From the NCBI RefSeq assembly GCF_036231905.1, contig NZ_JAZARE010000010.1:186001-250000 (forward strand): a DNA stretch of 64,000 nucleotides. The letters are read 5' to 3'. Origin of the DNA: CAMLIZ01 sp036231905 (GTDB taxonomy: Bacteria > Pseudomonadota > Gammaproteobacteria > Burkholderiales > Burkholderiaceae_C). Under the pieces are notes generated by a model. The model made no database searches and was not told the DNA's origin. It saw nothing but the letters and a program-made list of their open reading frames with translations. This document shows positions 7,623 to 17,176 of this stretch, piece by piece. The translations under genes were made by a program, and so were the position numbers. How positions within the stretch are numbered: position 1 is the stretch's first letter; the number at the start of each line of letters is the position of its first letter.

Positions 7623-10600
7623 GCTTCGCCCTCCCCGCCCGTGGGTTTGCCGTTGCCGTTCAGCTCATGTGCGTACAGCTTGCGTTGGCGCTCGCTGCCG
7701 TGGAAGAACTTGCGCACCACCACGAAGAACACCGGCACGAACAGCACCGCCAGCAAGGTGGCCGTCAGCATGCCGCCCATCACGCCGGTGCCGATCGCGC
7801 GCTGGCTGGCAGAGCCGGCACCACTGGCCACGAAGAGCGGCAGCACGCCCAGCATGAACGCCATCGACGTCATCAGGATCGGCCGGAAGCGCAGGTGAGC
7901 CGCCTGCAGCACCGCCTCCACCGCGCCCTTGCCCTGGGCCTGCAGGTCCTTGGCGAACTCGATGATCAGCACCGCGTTCTTGGCCGACAGGCCGATGATG
8001 GTGATGAGGCCGACCTTGAAGTACACGTCGTTGCTGAAGCCGCGCAGGCTGGTGCCCAGCACCACGCCCAGCACACCCAGCGGCACCACCAGGATCACCG
8101 CCAGCGGGATCGACCAGCTCTCGTACAGCGCCGCCAGGCACAGGAACACCGCCAGCAGCGAGAAACCGAACAGCAGGAAGGCGGTGGAGCCCGACAGCTT
8201 TTCCTCGCGCGACTGGCCGGTCCACTCGAAGGCAAAGCCGGCGGGCAGCTGCGCGGCCAGGCGCTCCATCTCGTCCATCGCCTCGCCGGTGCTGCGGCCG
8301 GGCGCGGCGTCCCCCGAAATGCGCATCGCCGGATAGCCGTTGAAGCGCACCGACTGCATCGGGCCGGTGATCCAGCGCGTGGTGGCAAAGGCCGACAGCG
8401 GCACCGGCTGGCCGCGGGTGTTCACCGCGTTCAGGCGCAGCAGGTCGTCTGGCTGCATGCGGGCCGGCGCATCGGCCTGCACCACCACCCGCTGCAGACG
8501 GCCACGGTTGGGGAAGTCGTTCACATAGGTGGAGCCCAGCGCGGTGGAGATGGTGGCGTTGATCGCGTCAAAGCTCACGCCCAGGCTGCTGGCCTTGTCG
8601 CGGTCGATCTCCAGCTGCAGCTGCGATGCGTCCTCCAGGCCGTCGGGCCGCACGCCGGCCAGCACCTTGCTTTGCGCCGCCATGCCCAGCAGCTGGTTGC
8701 GCGCGGCAACCAACGCGTCGTGGCCGTTGCCGCCGCGGTCCTGCAGGCGGAAAGCGAAACCGGAGGCCGAGCCCAGCTCCGGAATCGGCGGCGGGCTCAA
8801 GGGGAAGATGAACGCATCGCGCACGCGCGACAGCGCACCGAAGGCGCGGCCGGCGACCGAGGCGGCGGAATGGTCGGCGCCCTTGCGCTCGTCCCAGGGC
8901 TTCAGGGTGACAAAGGCCAGGCCGGCGTTCTGCCCCTGGCCGGAGAAGCTGAAGCCCAGCACGCCCACCATGCTCTGCACTTCCGGCTGCTTGAGGATGA
9001 AACCTTCCACCTGCTGCATCACCTGCAGCGTGCGGTTGATGGTGGCACCCGGCGGCAGCTGCACGTTGACGATCAGGTAGCCCTGGTCCTCACCGGGCAG
9101 GAAGGACGACGGCAGGCGCGTGAACAGCAGCACCACCGCGCCGATGATGGCGGCATACACCACCAGCATGCGGCCGGTGCGCTGGAGGATACGTGCCACC
9201 GTGCCTTCGTAGCGCTTGGCGGTGCGGCTGAAGCCGCGGTTGAACCAGCCGAAGAAGCCGCGCTTCTCGTGGTGGTGGCCGGCTTCCACGGGTTTCAGCA
9301 AGGTGGCGCACAGGGCGGGCGTGAGCGACAGCGCCATGAAGGCCGAAAAGCCGATCGAGGCCACCATCACGGCAGAGAACTGGCGGTAGATGTTGCCCAC
9401 CGAACCGGCAAAGAAGGCGAGCGGCACGAACACCGAGATCAGCACCACGGTCACGCCGACGATCGCACCCTGGATCTGCCCCATCGCCTTGCGCGTGGCG
9501 GCGCGCGGCGGCAGGCCCTCCTCGCTCATGATGCGTTCGACGTTTTCCACCACCACGATCGCGTCGTCCACGACGATGCCGATCACCAGCACCATGCCGA
9601 ACATGGTGAGCACGTTGATCGAGAAGCCCAGCGCGTACAGCACGCCGAAGGTGCCCAGCAGCGCCACCGGCACCACGATGGTGGGAATCACCGTGTAGCG
9701 CCAGTTCTGCAGGAACAGGAACATCACCAGGAACACCAGCACCACCGCCTCGATCAGCGTCTCGGCCACCTGCTGGATGGAGATGCGCACGAAGCGCGAG
9801 CTGTCGTAGGGGATGCTGTACTTCACGCCCTGCGGAAAGTAGCGCGCCAGTTCGTCCATGCGCGTGCGGATGGCGGTGGCGGTGGCCAGCGCATTGCCGC
9901 TGGGCGACAGCTGTACGCCGATGCCGGCGGACGGCTTGCCGTTCAGCCGCGCCGAGGTGGCGTAGTTCTGCGCGCCCAGCTCGATGCGCGCCACGTCACG
10001 CAGGCGCACGGTGGAGCCGTCGGGGTTGGCGCGCAGCACCACGTTGCCGAACTGCTCCGGATTGGCCAGCTGGCCGTTGACCACCACGGTGGCAAAGATG
10101 CTCTGGCCGGGCACGTTGGGCAGGTCGCCGATGGTGCCGGACGACACCTGCGCGTTCTGCGCCCGGATGGCGGCGGTCACGTCGTTGGCCGACAGGTTGA
10201 AGCCCACCAGCCTGGCCGGGTCCAGCCAGATGCGCATCGCCCGCTCGGTGCCGAACAGCTGCGCCTGGCCCACGCCGGGGATGCGCTGGATTTCCGGCAG
10301 CACGTTGCGCGAGGCGTAGTCGCCCAGCGCGATCGGGTCGTAGGCCGGGTTGTCCGACGAGAGGATGGTGAAGAGCAGGAAGTTCGAACGCGCCTTGTCC
10401 ACTCGCACGCCCTGCTGCGTCACCGCGGCGGGTAGGCGCGGCGCGGCGCGGCTGAGGCGGTTCTGCACGTCCACCTGCGCCAGGTCGGGGCTGGTGCCCG
10501 GCGCAAAGCTCAGCGTGATGGCGCCCGAGCCGTTGGCCTGGGTCACCGATTCCATGTACAGCAGGCCGGGCGAGCCGTTCATCTCCTGCTCGATGACGCT

Positions 10601-10786
10601 GATGACCGCGTCTTCCATGGTCTGGGCGGAGGCACCGGGGTAGAAGGCACTCACCACGATGGAGGGCGGCGCCACCGGCGGGTACTGCGACACCGGCAGC
10701 TGGGTGATGGCGACACTGCCGGCCACCAGCACGAACAGCGCGATCACCCAGGCGAAGATCGGGCGGTCGATGAAGAACTTCGACAT
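7619..10786 (-). CDS. RND multidrug efflux transporter, inner-membrane permease (HAE1/AcrB family)
   Basis: A 1055-residue proton-driven drug transporter of the inner membrane. It starts MSKFFIDRPIFAWVIALFV, the standard HAE1 N-terminus. It has two repeats of six membrane helices, each with a large periplasmic loop. Transmembrane helix 4 carries the proton-relay aspartates in VLVIGIVVDDAIVVVEN (near residue 407). The second half contains GLITIIGLSAKNAVLIIEFAKDL with the conserved lysine of helix 10. Closest described relatives by eye are MexB/AcrB/TtgB-type pumps; substrates cannot be read from the sequence. It lies between its adaptor gene (12-base gap) and its outer-membrane factor. Confidence 0.97.
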   Translation of the reverse strand: MSKFFIDRPIFAWVIALFVLVAGSVAITQLPVSQYPPVAPPSIVVSAFYPGASAQTMEDAVISVIEQEMNGSPGLLYMESVTQANGSGAITLSFAPGTSPDLAQVDVQNRLSRAAPRLPAAVTQQGVRVDKARSNFLLFTILSSDNPAYDPIALGDYASRNVLPEIQRIPGVGQAQLFGTERAMRIWLDPARLVGFNLSANDVTAAIRAQNAQVSSGTIGDLPNVPGQSIFATVVVNGQLANPEQFGNVVLRANPDGSTVRLRDVARIELGAQNYATSARLNGKPSAGIGVQLSPSGNALATATAIRTRMDELARYFPQGVKYSIPYDSSRFVRISIQQVAETLIEAVVLVFLVMFLFLQNWRYTVIPTIVVPVALLGTFGVLYALGFSINVLTMFGMVLVIGIVVDDAIVVVENVERIMSEEGLPPRAATRKAMGQIQGAIVGVTVVLISVFVPLAFFAGSVGNIYRQFSAVMVASIGFSAFMALSLTPALCATLLKPVEAGHHHEKRGFFGWFNRGFSRTAKRYEGTVARILQRTGRMLVVYAAIIGAVVLLFTRLPSSFLPGEDQGYLIVNVQLPPGATINRTLQVMQQVEGFILKQPEVQSMVGVLGFSFSGQGQNAGLAFVTLKPWDERKGADHSAASVAGRAFGALSRVRDAFIFPLSPPPIPELGSASGFAFRLQDRGGNGHDALVAARNQLLGMAAQSKVLAGVRPDGLEDASQLQLEIDRDKASSLGVSFDAINATISTALGSTYVNDFPNRGRLQRVVVQADAPARMQPDDLLRLNAVNTRGQPVPLSAFATTRWITGPMQSVRFNGYPAMRISGDAAPGRSTGEAMDEMERLAAQLPAGFAFEWTGQSREEKLSGSTAFLLFGFSLLAVFLCLAALYESWSIPLAVILVVPLGVLGVVLGTSLRGFSNDVYFKVGLITIIGLSAKNAVLIIEFAKDLQAQGKGAVEAVLQAAHLRFRPILMTSMAFMLGVLPLFVASGAGSASQRAIGTGVMGGMLTATLLAVLFVPVFFVVVRKFFHGSERQRKLYAHELNGNGKPTGGEGEA

Positions 10787-10798
10787 CGTGGCGCTCGT

Positions 10799-12013
10799 TC
10801 AGCGGCTGGCGGCCGATGGGGGAGCCGACGCCGGCGCGGCGGCGGAAGCAGCGCCGCTCCACGGCACCGGCTTCACCGGCGCGCCCGGCCGCATCTTCTG
10901 GAAGCCGTCCACGATCACCTGCTCGCCCGGCTTCAGCCCTTCCAGCACCAGCCACTGGCCGCCCTGCGCGCCGCCCAGCTTCACCGGCCGCGGCGCCGGC
11001 TTGTTGTCCGCACCCACCACCATCACGGTGTCGCCCTGCGCGGTGCGGGTGACCGCCTGCTGCGGCAGCAGCATCGCCTGTTCCACCTGCGCCTGCGCCA
11101 CCCGGCCCCGCACATACATGCCGGGCAACAGCTGGCCATCGGGGTTGGGCACCTCGGCGCGCAAGGTCACCTGGCCGGAAGTGGGGTCCACCGACAGGTC
11201 GGAGAACAGCAGCTTGCCGTTCTGGCGCAGCTCGGTGCCGTCGTCCAGCACGATGCGCACCGGCAGCGTCTTGCCCAACGCCTCCGCCTGGCCGCTCGCC
11301 ATGGCACGGCGCAGCCGGCTCAGCTCGGTCACCGGCTGGGTGAAGTTGACGTACACCGGGTTGATCTGCTGCACCACCGCCAGCTGGGTGGCCTCGGCCT
11401 GCGACACCAGCGCGCCCTCGGTCACCAGCGCGCGGCCGATGCGCCCGGCGATCGGCGCGGTGACGGTGGCGTAACTGAGGTTGAGCTGCGCCGTCTGCAG
11501 CGCGGCCTTGGCGCCGGCCACGTCGGCTTCGGCCTGCGCCTGTGCCGCCTGCGCGTAAACGTAGTCCTGCTGGCTGATCGCATTCGCTTCGCGCAGCGGC
11601 TTGTAGCGCGCTGCCAGCGCTGCGGCCTGCGACAGGTTGGCCTGCGCCTTGGCCAGCACCGCGCGGGCGCTGTCGGCCGCGGCCCGGTAGGGTGCGGGGT
11701 CGATCTGGAACAGCGCCTGGCCGGCCTTCACGTCCGAGCCTTCGGTGAACAGCCGCTTCTGCACGATGCCGGTCACGCGGGCCCTCACCTGCGCAGCGCG
11801 CGACGCCTCGATGCGGCCGGGCAGCTCGGTGGCCATCGGCAGCGTGCCCGCCGTGACGGTGACGACGCCCACCTCCGGCGGCGGTGGCGCCGCGCCTGGG
11901 GGTGCGCCGGCTGGTGCCTTGTTGTCACCACCGCCACAGGCCGCGAGGCCCACGGCGATTGCACAGGCGGCCAGCGCACGGGCCGGAACGGGAAAGGCGG
12001 AGGCTTGCGGCAC
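10799..12013 (-). CDS. RND efflux periplasmic adaptor lipoprotein (AcrA/MexA family)
   Basis: The membrane-fusion adaptor of the pump, 404 residues. It uses a GTG start at 12013 with GAGGA seven bases upstream. The signal peptide ends in the lipobox GLAAC (Cys26), followed by a Gly/Pro-rich linker. The lipoyl half-motifs are visible as GRIEASRAAQVRARVTGIVQ and LSYATVTAPIAGRIGRALV, separated by an alpha-helical hairpin (about 105-175). A beta-barrel and a membrane-proximal domain with GLKPGEQVIVDGFQKMRPG follow. No repressor gene of TetR or MarR type lies beside this operon, unlike many mex/ttg/acr loci. rpiA is 61 bases upstream on the same strand, so the pump may be partly co-transcribed with it. 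Confidence 0.95.
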   Translation of the reverse strand: MPQASAFPVPARALAACAIAVGLAACGGGDNKAPAGAPPGAAPPPPEVGVVTVTAGTLPMATELPGRIEASRAAQVRARVTGIVQKRLFTEGSDVKAGQALFQIDPAPYRAAADSARAVLAKAQANLSQAAALAARYKPLREANAISQQDYVYAQAAQAQAEADVAGAKAALQTAQLNLSYATVTAPIAGRIGRALVTEGALVSQAEATQLAVVQQINPVYVNFTQPVTELSRLRRAMASGQAEALGKTLPVRIVLDDGTELRQNGKLLFSDLSVDPTSGQVTLRAEVPNPDGQLLPGMYVRGRVAQAQVEQAMLLPQQAVTRTAQGDTVMVVGADNKPAPRPVKLGGAQGGQWLVLEGLKPGEQVIVDGFQKMRPGAPVKPVPWSGAASAAAPASAPPSAASR

Positions 12014-12074
12014 GTCGGGGTCCTCGTGGACGCGCCGGCTCGCGGCGCGGTCAAGCGCCGCAGTATTGCAAAGA

Positions 12075-12734
12075 TCAGAAATCGATGCGGCGCACGCCCT
12101 GGGCGGTGCCCAGCAGGCAGACCTTGGCCTTGTGGCGGCCGAAGAGGCCCACCGTCACCACCCCCGGCCACTGGTTCACCTCGGCCTCCATGCCCAGCGG
12201 ATCGCTGATCTGCAAGCCGCGCACATCGAGGATCTGGTTGCCGTTGTCGGTGATGACGCCGGCGCGCAGCTGCGCCTCGCCACCCAGCGCCTTGAAGCGC
12301 CGCGTGATCTGCGCGGCCGCCATCGGGATCACCTCCACCGGCAGCGGAAAGCGCCCGAGCACCTGCACCAGCTTCGATTCATCGGCGATGCAGACAAAAC
12401 GCTCGGCCAGGTCGGCCACGATCTTCTCGCGCGTGAGCGCGGCACCACCGCCCTTGATCATGAAACCGGCATGGTCGATCTCGTCGGCACCGTCGATGTA
12501 GACGGGGATGCGTTCGACCGTGTTGCTGTCCAGCACCGGGATGCCCGCGGCCTGCAGCCGCTCGGTGCTTTTCACCGAGCTGGACACCGCGCCGGCGATC
12601 CGGTCCTTCATCGTCGCCAGCGCGTCGATGAAGCAGTTGACGGTGGAGCCGGTGCCCACGCCCACCACCGATCCGGGCACCACATGGTCCAAAGCGGCCC
12701 GTCCGACCAGCACTTTCAGTTCGTCTTGCGTCAT
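12075..12734 (-). CDS. rpiA: ribose-5-phosphate isomerase A
   Basis: A cytoplasmic enzyme of the non-oxidative pentose phosphate pathway that interconverts ribose 5-phosphate and ribulose 5-phosphate. The 219-residue protein has the phosphate-binding GVGTGSTVNCFIDAL, the active-site segment VYIDGADEID and the KGGGAALTREKIVA motif, all standard for RpiA. The C-terminus GLFGRHKAKVCLLG is normal. It is divergent from pyrD by about 50 bases. Confidence 0.97.
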   Translation of the reverse strand: MTQDELKVLVGRAALDHVVPGSVVGVGTGSTVNCFIDALATMKDRIAGAVSSSVKSTERLQAAGIPVLDSNTVERIPVYIDGADEIDHAGFMIKGGGAALTREKIVADLAERFVCIADESKLVQVLGRFPLPVEVIPMAAAQITRRFKALGGEAQLRAGVITDNGNQILDVRGLQISDPLGMEAEVNQWPGVVTVGLFGRHKAKVCLLGTAQGVRRIDF

Positions 12735-12786
12735 TGTTCACTCCTGGGCCGGGCATTATCGGCAATGGGTGCCTGACAATTCACGG

Positions 12787-13830
12787 ATGTCCATCGTCCC
12801 CTACGCGCTTGCCCGCCCCTTTCTCTTCGGCCTTGATCCGGAGCAGGCCCATGAGCTGACGCTGAACGCGATCGCGGGGCTGCAGAACACGCCGGCGCAG
12901 TGCCTGTGGTCGCAGGCGCGGGTGGACGATCCGGTCAGCGTGGCGGGCCTGAAGTTTCCCAACCGGGTGGGCCTGGCGGCCGGGCTGGACAAGAACGGGC
13001 GCTGCATCGACGGCCTGGGCGCCATGGGCTTCGGCTTCATCGAGGTGGGCACGGTCACGCCGAAGGCGCAGCCCGGCAACCCCAAGCCGCGCATGTTCCG
13101 CCTGAAGGAAGCCAACGCGCTCATCAACCGCCTGGGCTTCAACAACGAAGGACTGGACGCCTTCCTCGCCAACGTGCAGCGCGCGCGCAGCTTCCGCGCC
13201 GCCGGTGGCGTGCTGGGCCTGAACATCGGCAAGAACGCCGCCACGCCGATCGAGAACGCGGTGGACGACTACCTGATCGGCCTCGCCGGCGTGTACCCGC
13301 ATGCCGACTATGTGACGGTGAACATCTCCAGCCCCAACACCAAGAACCTGCGTGCGCTGCAAAGCGACGAAGCACTGGATGCGCTGCTCTCCGCGCTGCA
13401 GCAGCGCAAGCAGCAATTGCAGACGGAGCACCGCCGCAACGTGCCGATGTTCGTGAAGATCGCGCCGGACCTGGATGAAAGCCAGGTGGCGGTGATCGCC
13501 ACCACGTTGAAAAAGAATGGCATCGACGGCGTGATTGCCACCAACACCACGATCTCACGGGAGGCGGTGCAGGGCCAGCCCCATGCCGAAGAGACCGGCG
13601 GCCTGAGCGGTACGCCGGTGTTCGAAGCCAGCAACCGCGTGATCCGCCAGCTGCGCGCCGAGCTGGGCAGCGGCTACCCGATCATCGGCGTCGGCGGCGT
13701 GATGAGCGGCGCGGCCGCACGCGCCAAGCGCGACGCCGGCGCGGACCTGGTGCAGATCTACACCGGGCTCATCTACCGCGGCGCCCCGCTGGTGCGCGAA
13801 GCGGCCCTGGCGCTCAAGGCGCCGCGTTGA
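12787..13830 (+). CDS. pyrD: dihydroorotate dehydrogenase (quinone), class 2
   Basis: A membrane-associated flavoenzyme that oxidises dihydroorotate to orotate with quinone as acceptor in pyrimidine synthesis. The 347-residue length and the N-terminal extension (YALARPFLFGLDPEQAHEL) mark class 2. FMN and substrate motifs are visible as NRVGLAAGLDKNG, NISSPNTKNLR, IATNTTISRE and IIGVGGVMSG. The ATG at 12787 matches the usual family start; the longer in-frame extension runs into the divergent rpiA region. The M48 peptidase gene follows after 16 bases. Confidence 0.96.
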   Translation: MSIVPYALARPFLFGLDPEQAHELTLNAIAGLQNTPAQCLWSQARVDDPVSVAGLKFPNRVGLAAGLDKNGRCIDGLGAMGFGFIEVGTVTPKAQPGNPKPRMFRLKEANALINRLGFNNEGLDAFLANVQRARSFRAAGGVLGLNIGKNAATPIENAVDDYLIGLAGVYPHADYVTVNISSPNTKNLRALQSDEALDALLSALQQRKQQLQTEHRRNVPMFVKIAPDLDESQVAVIATTLKKNGIDGVIATNTTISREAVQGQPHAEETGGLSGTPVFEASNRVIRQLRAELGSGYPIIGVGGVMSGAAARAKRDAGADLVQIYTGLIYRGAPLVREAALALKAPR

Positions 13831-13846
13831 GCGCAGCACCCTGACG

Positions 13847-15712
13847 ATGGAACAAGCCGACTTCATCCACCTCGTGCGCCTGTCGGAGCAGGCCTGCGAG
13901 AGCGACGCCAAGAGTTACCGCCGCAGCGTCTGGCTGTTCGCTGTGCTGGGATATGCGTTCATCGTCGGGCTGGCGGCGGTTGCCGCGGCCCTGCTCGGCT
14001 TCGTGTGGTCCACCTACCACCAGCATGGCTTCCGGGCCGGGCTGGCCTGGATGGCGTTTGCGGCGGCGGCCTTGCTGTGGGTGTGCGTGCGCGCCCTGGT
14101 GACCCGCTTCGACGAGCCGGAGGGTTTCAGGCTGGACCGCAATGACGCGCCGGAGCTCTTCAAGGCCATCTCGCGCATCCGCCGGGCGGTGAAGGGTCCC
14201 AAGATCGACGTGGTGCTGATCGACGACCGCTTCAATGCGTCCATCATGCAGCGCCCCCGCTTCGGGCTGTTCGGCCACACCAGCTACCTCACCATCGGCT
14301 GGCCGATGCTGTGCGCGCTGGAGCCGCGCCGCCTGCTGGCGGTGATCGCGCATGAATACGGCCACCTGCGCGGCGACCACGGCAAGTTCTCCGCCTGGGT
14401 GTACCGCACCCGCATGGCCTGGTGGCGGGTGTACACCGCCTACCACGGTGACCAGAGCCCGGTGTCCTGGCTGCTGCGCCGCTTCTTCGACTGGTACATC
14501 CCGCGCTTCAACGCCCGCACCTTCGCGCTGGCGCGCGAGGACGAATACGAAGCCGACCGCATCGCGGCCAAGCTGTGCTCGCCCGAGATCGTGGGCCAGG
14601 CCTGGAACGAGATCGAGGTCAAGACGCGCTGGCACGACGAGGAATACTGGAAGGACGTGTGGCGCCGCGCCTTCAAGCAGGAGAAGCCCGAGCCCATGCC
14701 GCATGCCGACATGCGGCGCAAGCTCAAGCGCCAGCCCGACGAGGCGTTTGCCCAGGAAGCCATGCGCCTGGCGCTGCAGCGCCTGCCGAGCTACGACGAC
14801 ACCCACCCGGTGGCGCGCGACCGCCTGGCGGCCCTGGGCGTGAAGCCCGGCATCCCGCAGTGGTCCACCCGCTCATCGGTGCAACTGCTGGGCGACACCG
14901 CCAAGCGCGTGGCGGCGCACTTCGACGGCCTCTGGTGGGAACGTGTGCGGCGCGACTGGGGCCGCCATCGTGAGCACCTGCAACGCTGCATGGAGCGCAT
15001 CCAGGCGCTCAAGGCCCGCTCATCCCAGCTGTCCGCCGACGAATGGGTGGACTGGGCCGATTGTTTCGAGGCCCTGAGCAGCGACGACAGCACCCTGCTC
15101 TACGAACACGCGCTCAACGTGGACCCCAACCACGCCCTGGCGCTGCGCCGGCTGGGCGAGGCGCGCGCCCGCAGCCTGCATCCCCAGGCGCTCGACACGC
15201 TGGACCGCCTGCAGGCCCACCATCCGCAGCATGGCTACGCCGCCTGCAGCATCGCGCTGGAGCTGCTGGACCGGCTGCAGCATGCGGGGCAGGACATCAC
15301 CACGCCGGTGCGGCGCCACTGGCGCGAACGGCGCGAACACTTCGACAAGCTGGAGCAGCAGGCCTGGCAGGCGTTCCTCCAGGAAGACCCCTGCGAGCAC
15401 ACCACCGCGCCGCAATGGAGCGATGCCGAACGCCGCCGCATCGTGGACGAGCTGATCCGCACGCCGGAGGTCAAGGCTGCATGGATCAGCGGCAAGAACC
15501 TGTCGGCCATGCCGCACCGGCCTTACCTGGTGCTCTTCGTGGAGCTCGCCAAGCGCGACGAATCGTTGGCGCGCGAAGTGAGCGAGCGCCTGATGCAGCG
15601 CCTGTCCTCGTTCAACGGCCGCCTGCTGGTGACGGTGGCGGGCGTGTTCGTGAAGGAACGCGACCTGGATGCCACCGGCGCACAAAGCATCTATCGGCGC
15701 CAGGGCAAATAA
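13847..15712 (+). CDS. membrane-anchored M48-family zinc metallopeptidase
   Basis: A 621-residue membrane protein. Two hydrophobic helices lie near the N-terminus (about 26-55 and 62-85). The M48 catalytic core follows: HEYGH at about 168 with two zinc-binding histidines and the catalytic Glu, and AREDEYEADRIAA at about 228 supplying the third ligand. The peptidase domain ends near 290. The remaining 330 residues are a soluble helical region, partly TPR-like (for example HALALRRLGEARARSLHPQAL), well beyond the size of HtpX. It is therefore not HtpX itself but a related M48 peptidase with a long C-terminal extension of unknown function. It may share a transcript with pyrD. A bidirectional hairpin separates it from convergent scoB. 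Confidence 0.85.
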   Translation: MEQADFIHLVRLSEQACESDAKSYRRSVWLFAVLGYAFIVGLAAVAAALLGFVWSTYHQHGFRAGLAWMAFAAAALLWVCVRALVTRFDEPEGFRLDRNDAPELFKAISRIRRAVKGPKIDVVLIDDRFNASIMQRPRFGLFGHTSYLTIGWPMLCALEPRRLLAVIAHEYGHLRGDHGKFSAWVYRTRMAWWRVYTAYHGDQSPVSWLLRRFFDWYIPRFNARTFALAREDEYEADRIAAKLCSPEIVGQAWNEIEVKTRWHDEEYWKDVWRRAFKQEKPEPMPHADMRRKLKRQPDEAFAQEAMRLALQRLPSYDDTHPVARDRLAALGVKPGIPQWSTRSSVQLLGDTAKRVAAHFDGLWWERVRRDWGRHREHLQRCMERIQALKARSSQLSADEWVDWADCFEALSSDDSTLLYEHALNVDPNHALALRRLGEARARSLHPQALDTLDRLQAHHPQHGYAACSIALELLDRLQHAGQDITTPVRRHWRERREHFDKLEQQAWQAFLQEDPCEHTTAPQWSDAERRRIVDELIRTPEVKAAWISGKNLSAMPHRPYLVLFVELAKRDESLAREVSERLMQRLSSFNGRLLVTVAGVFVKERDLDATGAQSIYRRQGK

Positions 15713-15729
15713 AGTCGCGCACCAGCAGC

Positions 15730-15759
15730 AAAAAGGCGTGCACGAGGCACGCCTTTTTT
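15730..15759. terminator. bidirectional terminator between the M48 peptidase gene and scoB
   Basis: A perfect 12-base stem, AAAAAGGCGTGC pairing with GCACGCCTTTTT around a five-base loop, with A residues on the left and T residues on the right. It can stop transcription from both sides and lies between two convergent genes. Confidence 0.9.
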
Positions 15760-15776
15760 GTGGGATGGCAGCAGAC

Positions 15777-16418
15777 TCAGCTGAGCAGCTTCACGCCGGT
15801 CTTGTTCTGCAGCTCGTCGAAGTTGACGCCGGGCGCCAGCTCCACCACCTTCAGGCCTTGCGGGGTCACGTCCATCACGGCCAGGTCGGTGATGATGCGG
15901 TTGACCACGCCCACGCCGGTGAGCGGCAGGGTGCACTGCGGCAGGATCTTCAGGTCGGTGCTGCCATCCTTCTTCTTGGCCACGTGCTCCATCACCACGA
16001 TGCAGCGCTCCACGCCGGCCACCAGGTCCATGGCACCGCCCATGCCCTTGACCATCTTGCCGGGGATCATCCAGTTGGCGAGGTCGCCCTTCTCGCTCAC
16101 CTGCATGGCGCCCAGGATGGACAGGTTGATCTTGCCGCCGCGGATCATCGCGAAGGAGTCATGCGAGCCGAAGATGGACGAGCCGGGGATGGTGGTCACC
16201 GTCTGCTTGCCTGCATTGATGAGGTCCGCGTCCACCTCGTCTTCCGTCGGGAACGGGCCGATGCCCAGCATGCCGTTCTCGCTTTGCAGCCAGACCTCGA
16301 TGTCCTTCGGCACGAAGTTGGCCACCAGCGTCGGGATGCCGATGCCGAGGTTGACGTAGTAGCCGTCCTTGAGCTCGGCGGCGGCCTTGCTCGCCATTTG
16401 GTCTTGAGTCCAGGGCAT
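15777..16418 (-). CDS. scoB: 3-oxoacid CoA-transferase subunit B
   Basis: The catalytic subunit of succinyl-CoA:3-oxoacid CoA-transferase, which activates acetoacetate with CoA from succinyl-CoA. The protein has 213 residues. The active-site glutamate is in LQSENGMLGIGPFP (Glu47), the family SENG motif. LGIGIPTLVANF near the N-terminus is also typical. It has an AGGAG site before the ATG. It lies 11 bases after scoA on the same strand, forming the usual two-gene A-B operon. Related beta-ketoadipate transferases (PcaIJ) are an alternative, but the sequence pattern fits ScoB better. Confidence 0.92.
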   Translation of the reverse strand: MPWTQDQMASKAAAELKDGYYVNLGIGIPTLVANFVPKDIEVWLQSENGMLGIGPFPTEDEVDADLINAGKQTVTTIPGSSIFGSHDSFAMIRGGKINLSILGAMQVSEKGDLANWMIPGKMVKGMGGAMDLVAGVERCIVVMEHVAKKKDGSTDLKILPQCTLPLTGVGVVNRIITDLAVMDVTPQGLKVVELAPGVNFDELQNKTGVKLLS

Positions 16419-16429
16419 GTCGTGTCTCC

Positions 16430-17131
16430 TTAAGCCGCCGTACGGATGGTGCGTTTTTCGATGCGCTTTTCAGGATGCGCGTTCACCACGATGCGGTGCA
16501 CGTAGATGCCCGGCAGGTGCACGGCGTCGGGGTCGATCTCGCCCACCTCCACCAGCTGCTCCACTTCCACCACGGTGGTCTTGCCGGCCATGGCGGCGGC
16601 GGGGTTGAAGTTGCGCGCGGTGCGGCGGAACACCAGGTTGCCACTCTTGTCGGCCTTCCAGGCCTTGACCAGCGCCACCTCGGGCACCAGCGCCCGTTCC
16701 ATCACGTACACGTGGCCGTCGAACTCCCGCGTTTCCTTGCCTTCGGCGACGATGGTGCCCACGCCGGTGCGGGTGTAGAAGGCTGGAATGCCGGCGCCGC
16801 CGGCACGCAGCTTCTCGGCCAGCGTGCCTTGCGGCGTGAATTCGAGCTCCAGTTCGCCGGCCAGGTACTGGCGCTCGAATTCCTTGTTCTCGCCCACGTA
16901 GCTGGAGATCATCTTCTTGATCTGCCGCGTTTCCAGCAGCTTGCCCAGGCCGAAGCCGTCCACGCCGGCGTTGTTGGAAATGACGGTGAGGTTCTTGACG
17001 CCCGACTCCTTCAGCGCGTCGATCAGCGCCTCGGGAATGCCGCAGAGGCCAAAACCGCCCACGGCGAGCAGTTGCCCGTCCTTCACGATGCCCTTGAGCG
17101 CGTCGGCCGCGCTGGGGTAAACCTTGTTCAT
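16430..17131 (-). CDS. scoA: 3-oxoacid CoA-transferase subunit A
   Basis: The partner subunit of the CoA-transferase, 233 residues. The CoA-binding glycine-rich loop GQLLAVGGFGLCGIPEALI is at about 19-37, and TPQGTLAEKLRAGGAGIPAF is the other conserved block. A clear AGGAGA site precedes the ATG. Upstream, between this gene and the divergent thioesterase gene, lies a compact array of three TACGTA-centred half sites that probably controls both directions. Confidence 0.93.
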   Translation of the reverse strand: MNKVYPSAADALKGIVKDGQLLAVGGFGLCGIPEALIDALKESGVKNLTVISNNAGVDGFGLGKLLETRQIKKMISSYVGENKEFERQYLAGELELEFTPQGTLAEKLRAGGAGIPAFYTRTGVGTIVAEGKETREFDGHVYVMERALVPEVALVKAWKADKSGNLVFRRTARNFNPAAAMAGKTTVVEVEQLVEVGEIDPDAVHLPGIYVHRIVVNAHPEKRIEKRTIRTAA

Positions 17132-17176
17132 GCGCTTGTCTCCTGCTGCTGGTCATTCAGCGAACGCCGAAGCGTA

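Noticed and set aside
7478..10435. 985-codon plus-strand ORF
   Set aside because: Antisense to the RND transporter gene, low-complexity composition.
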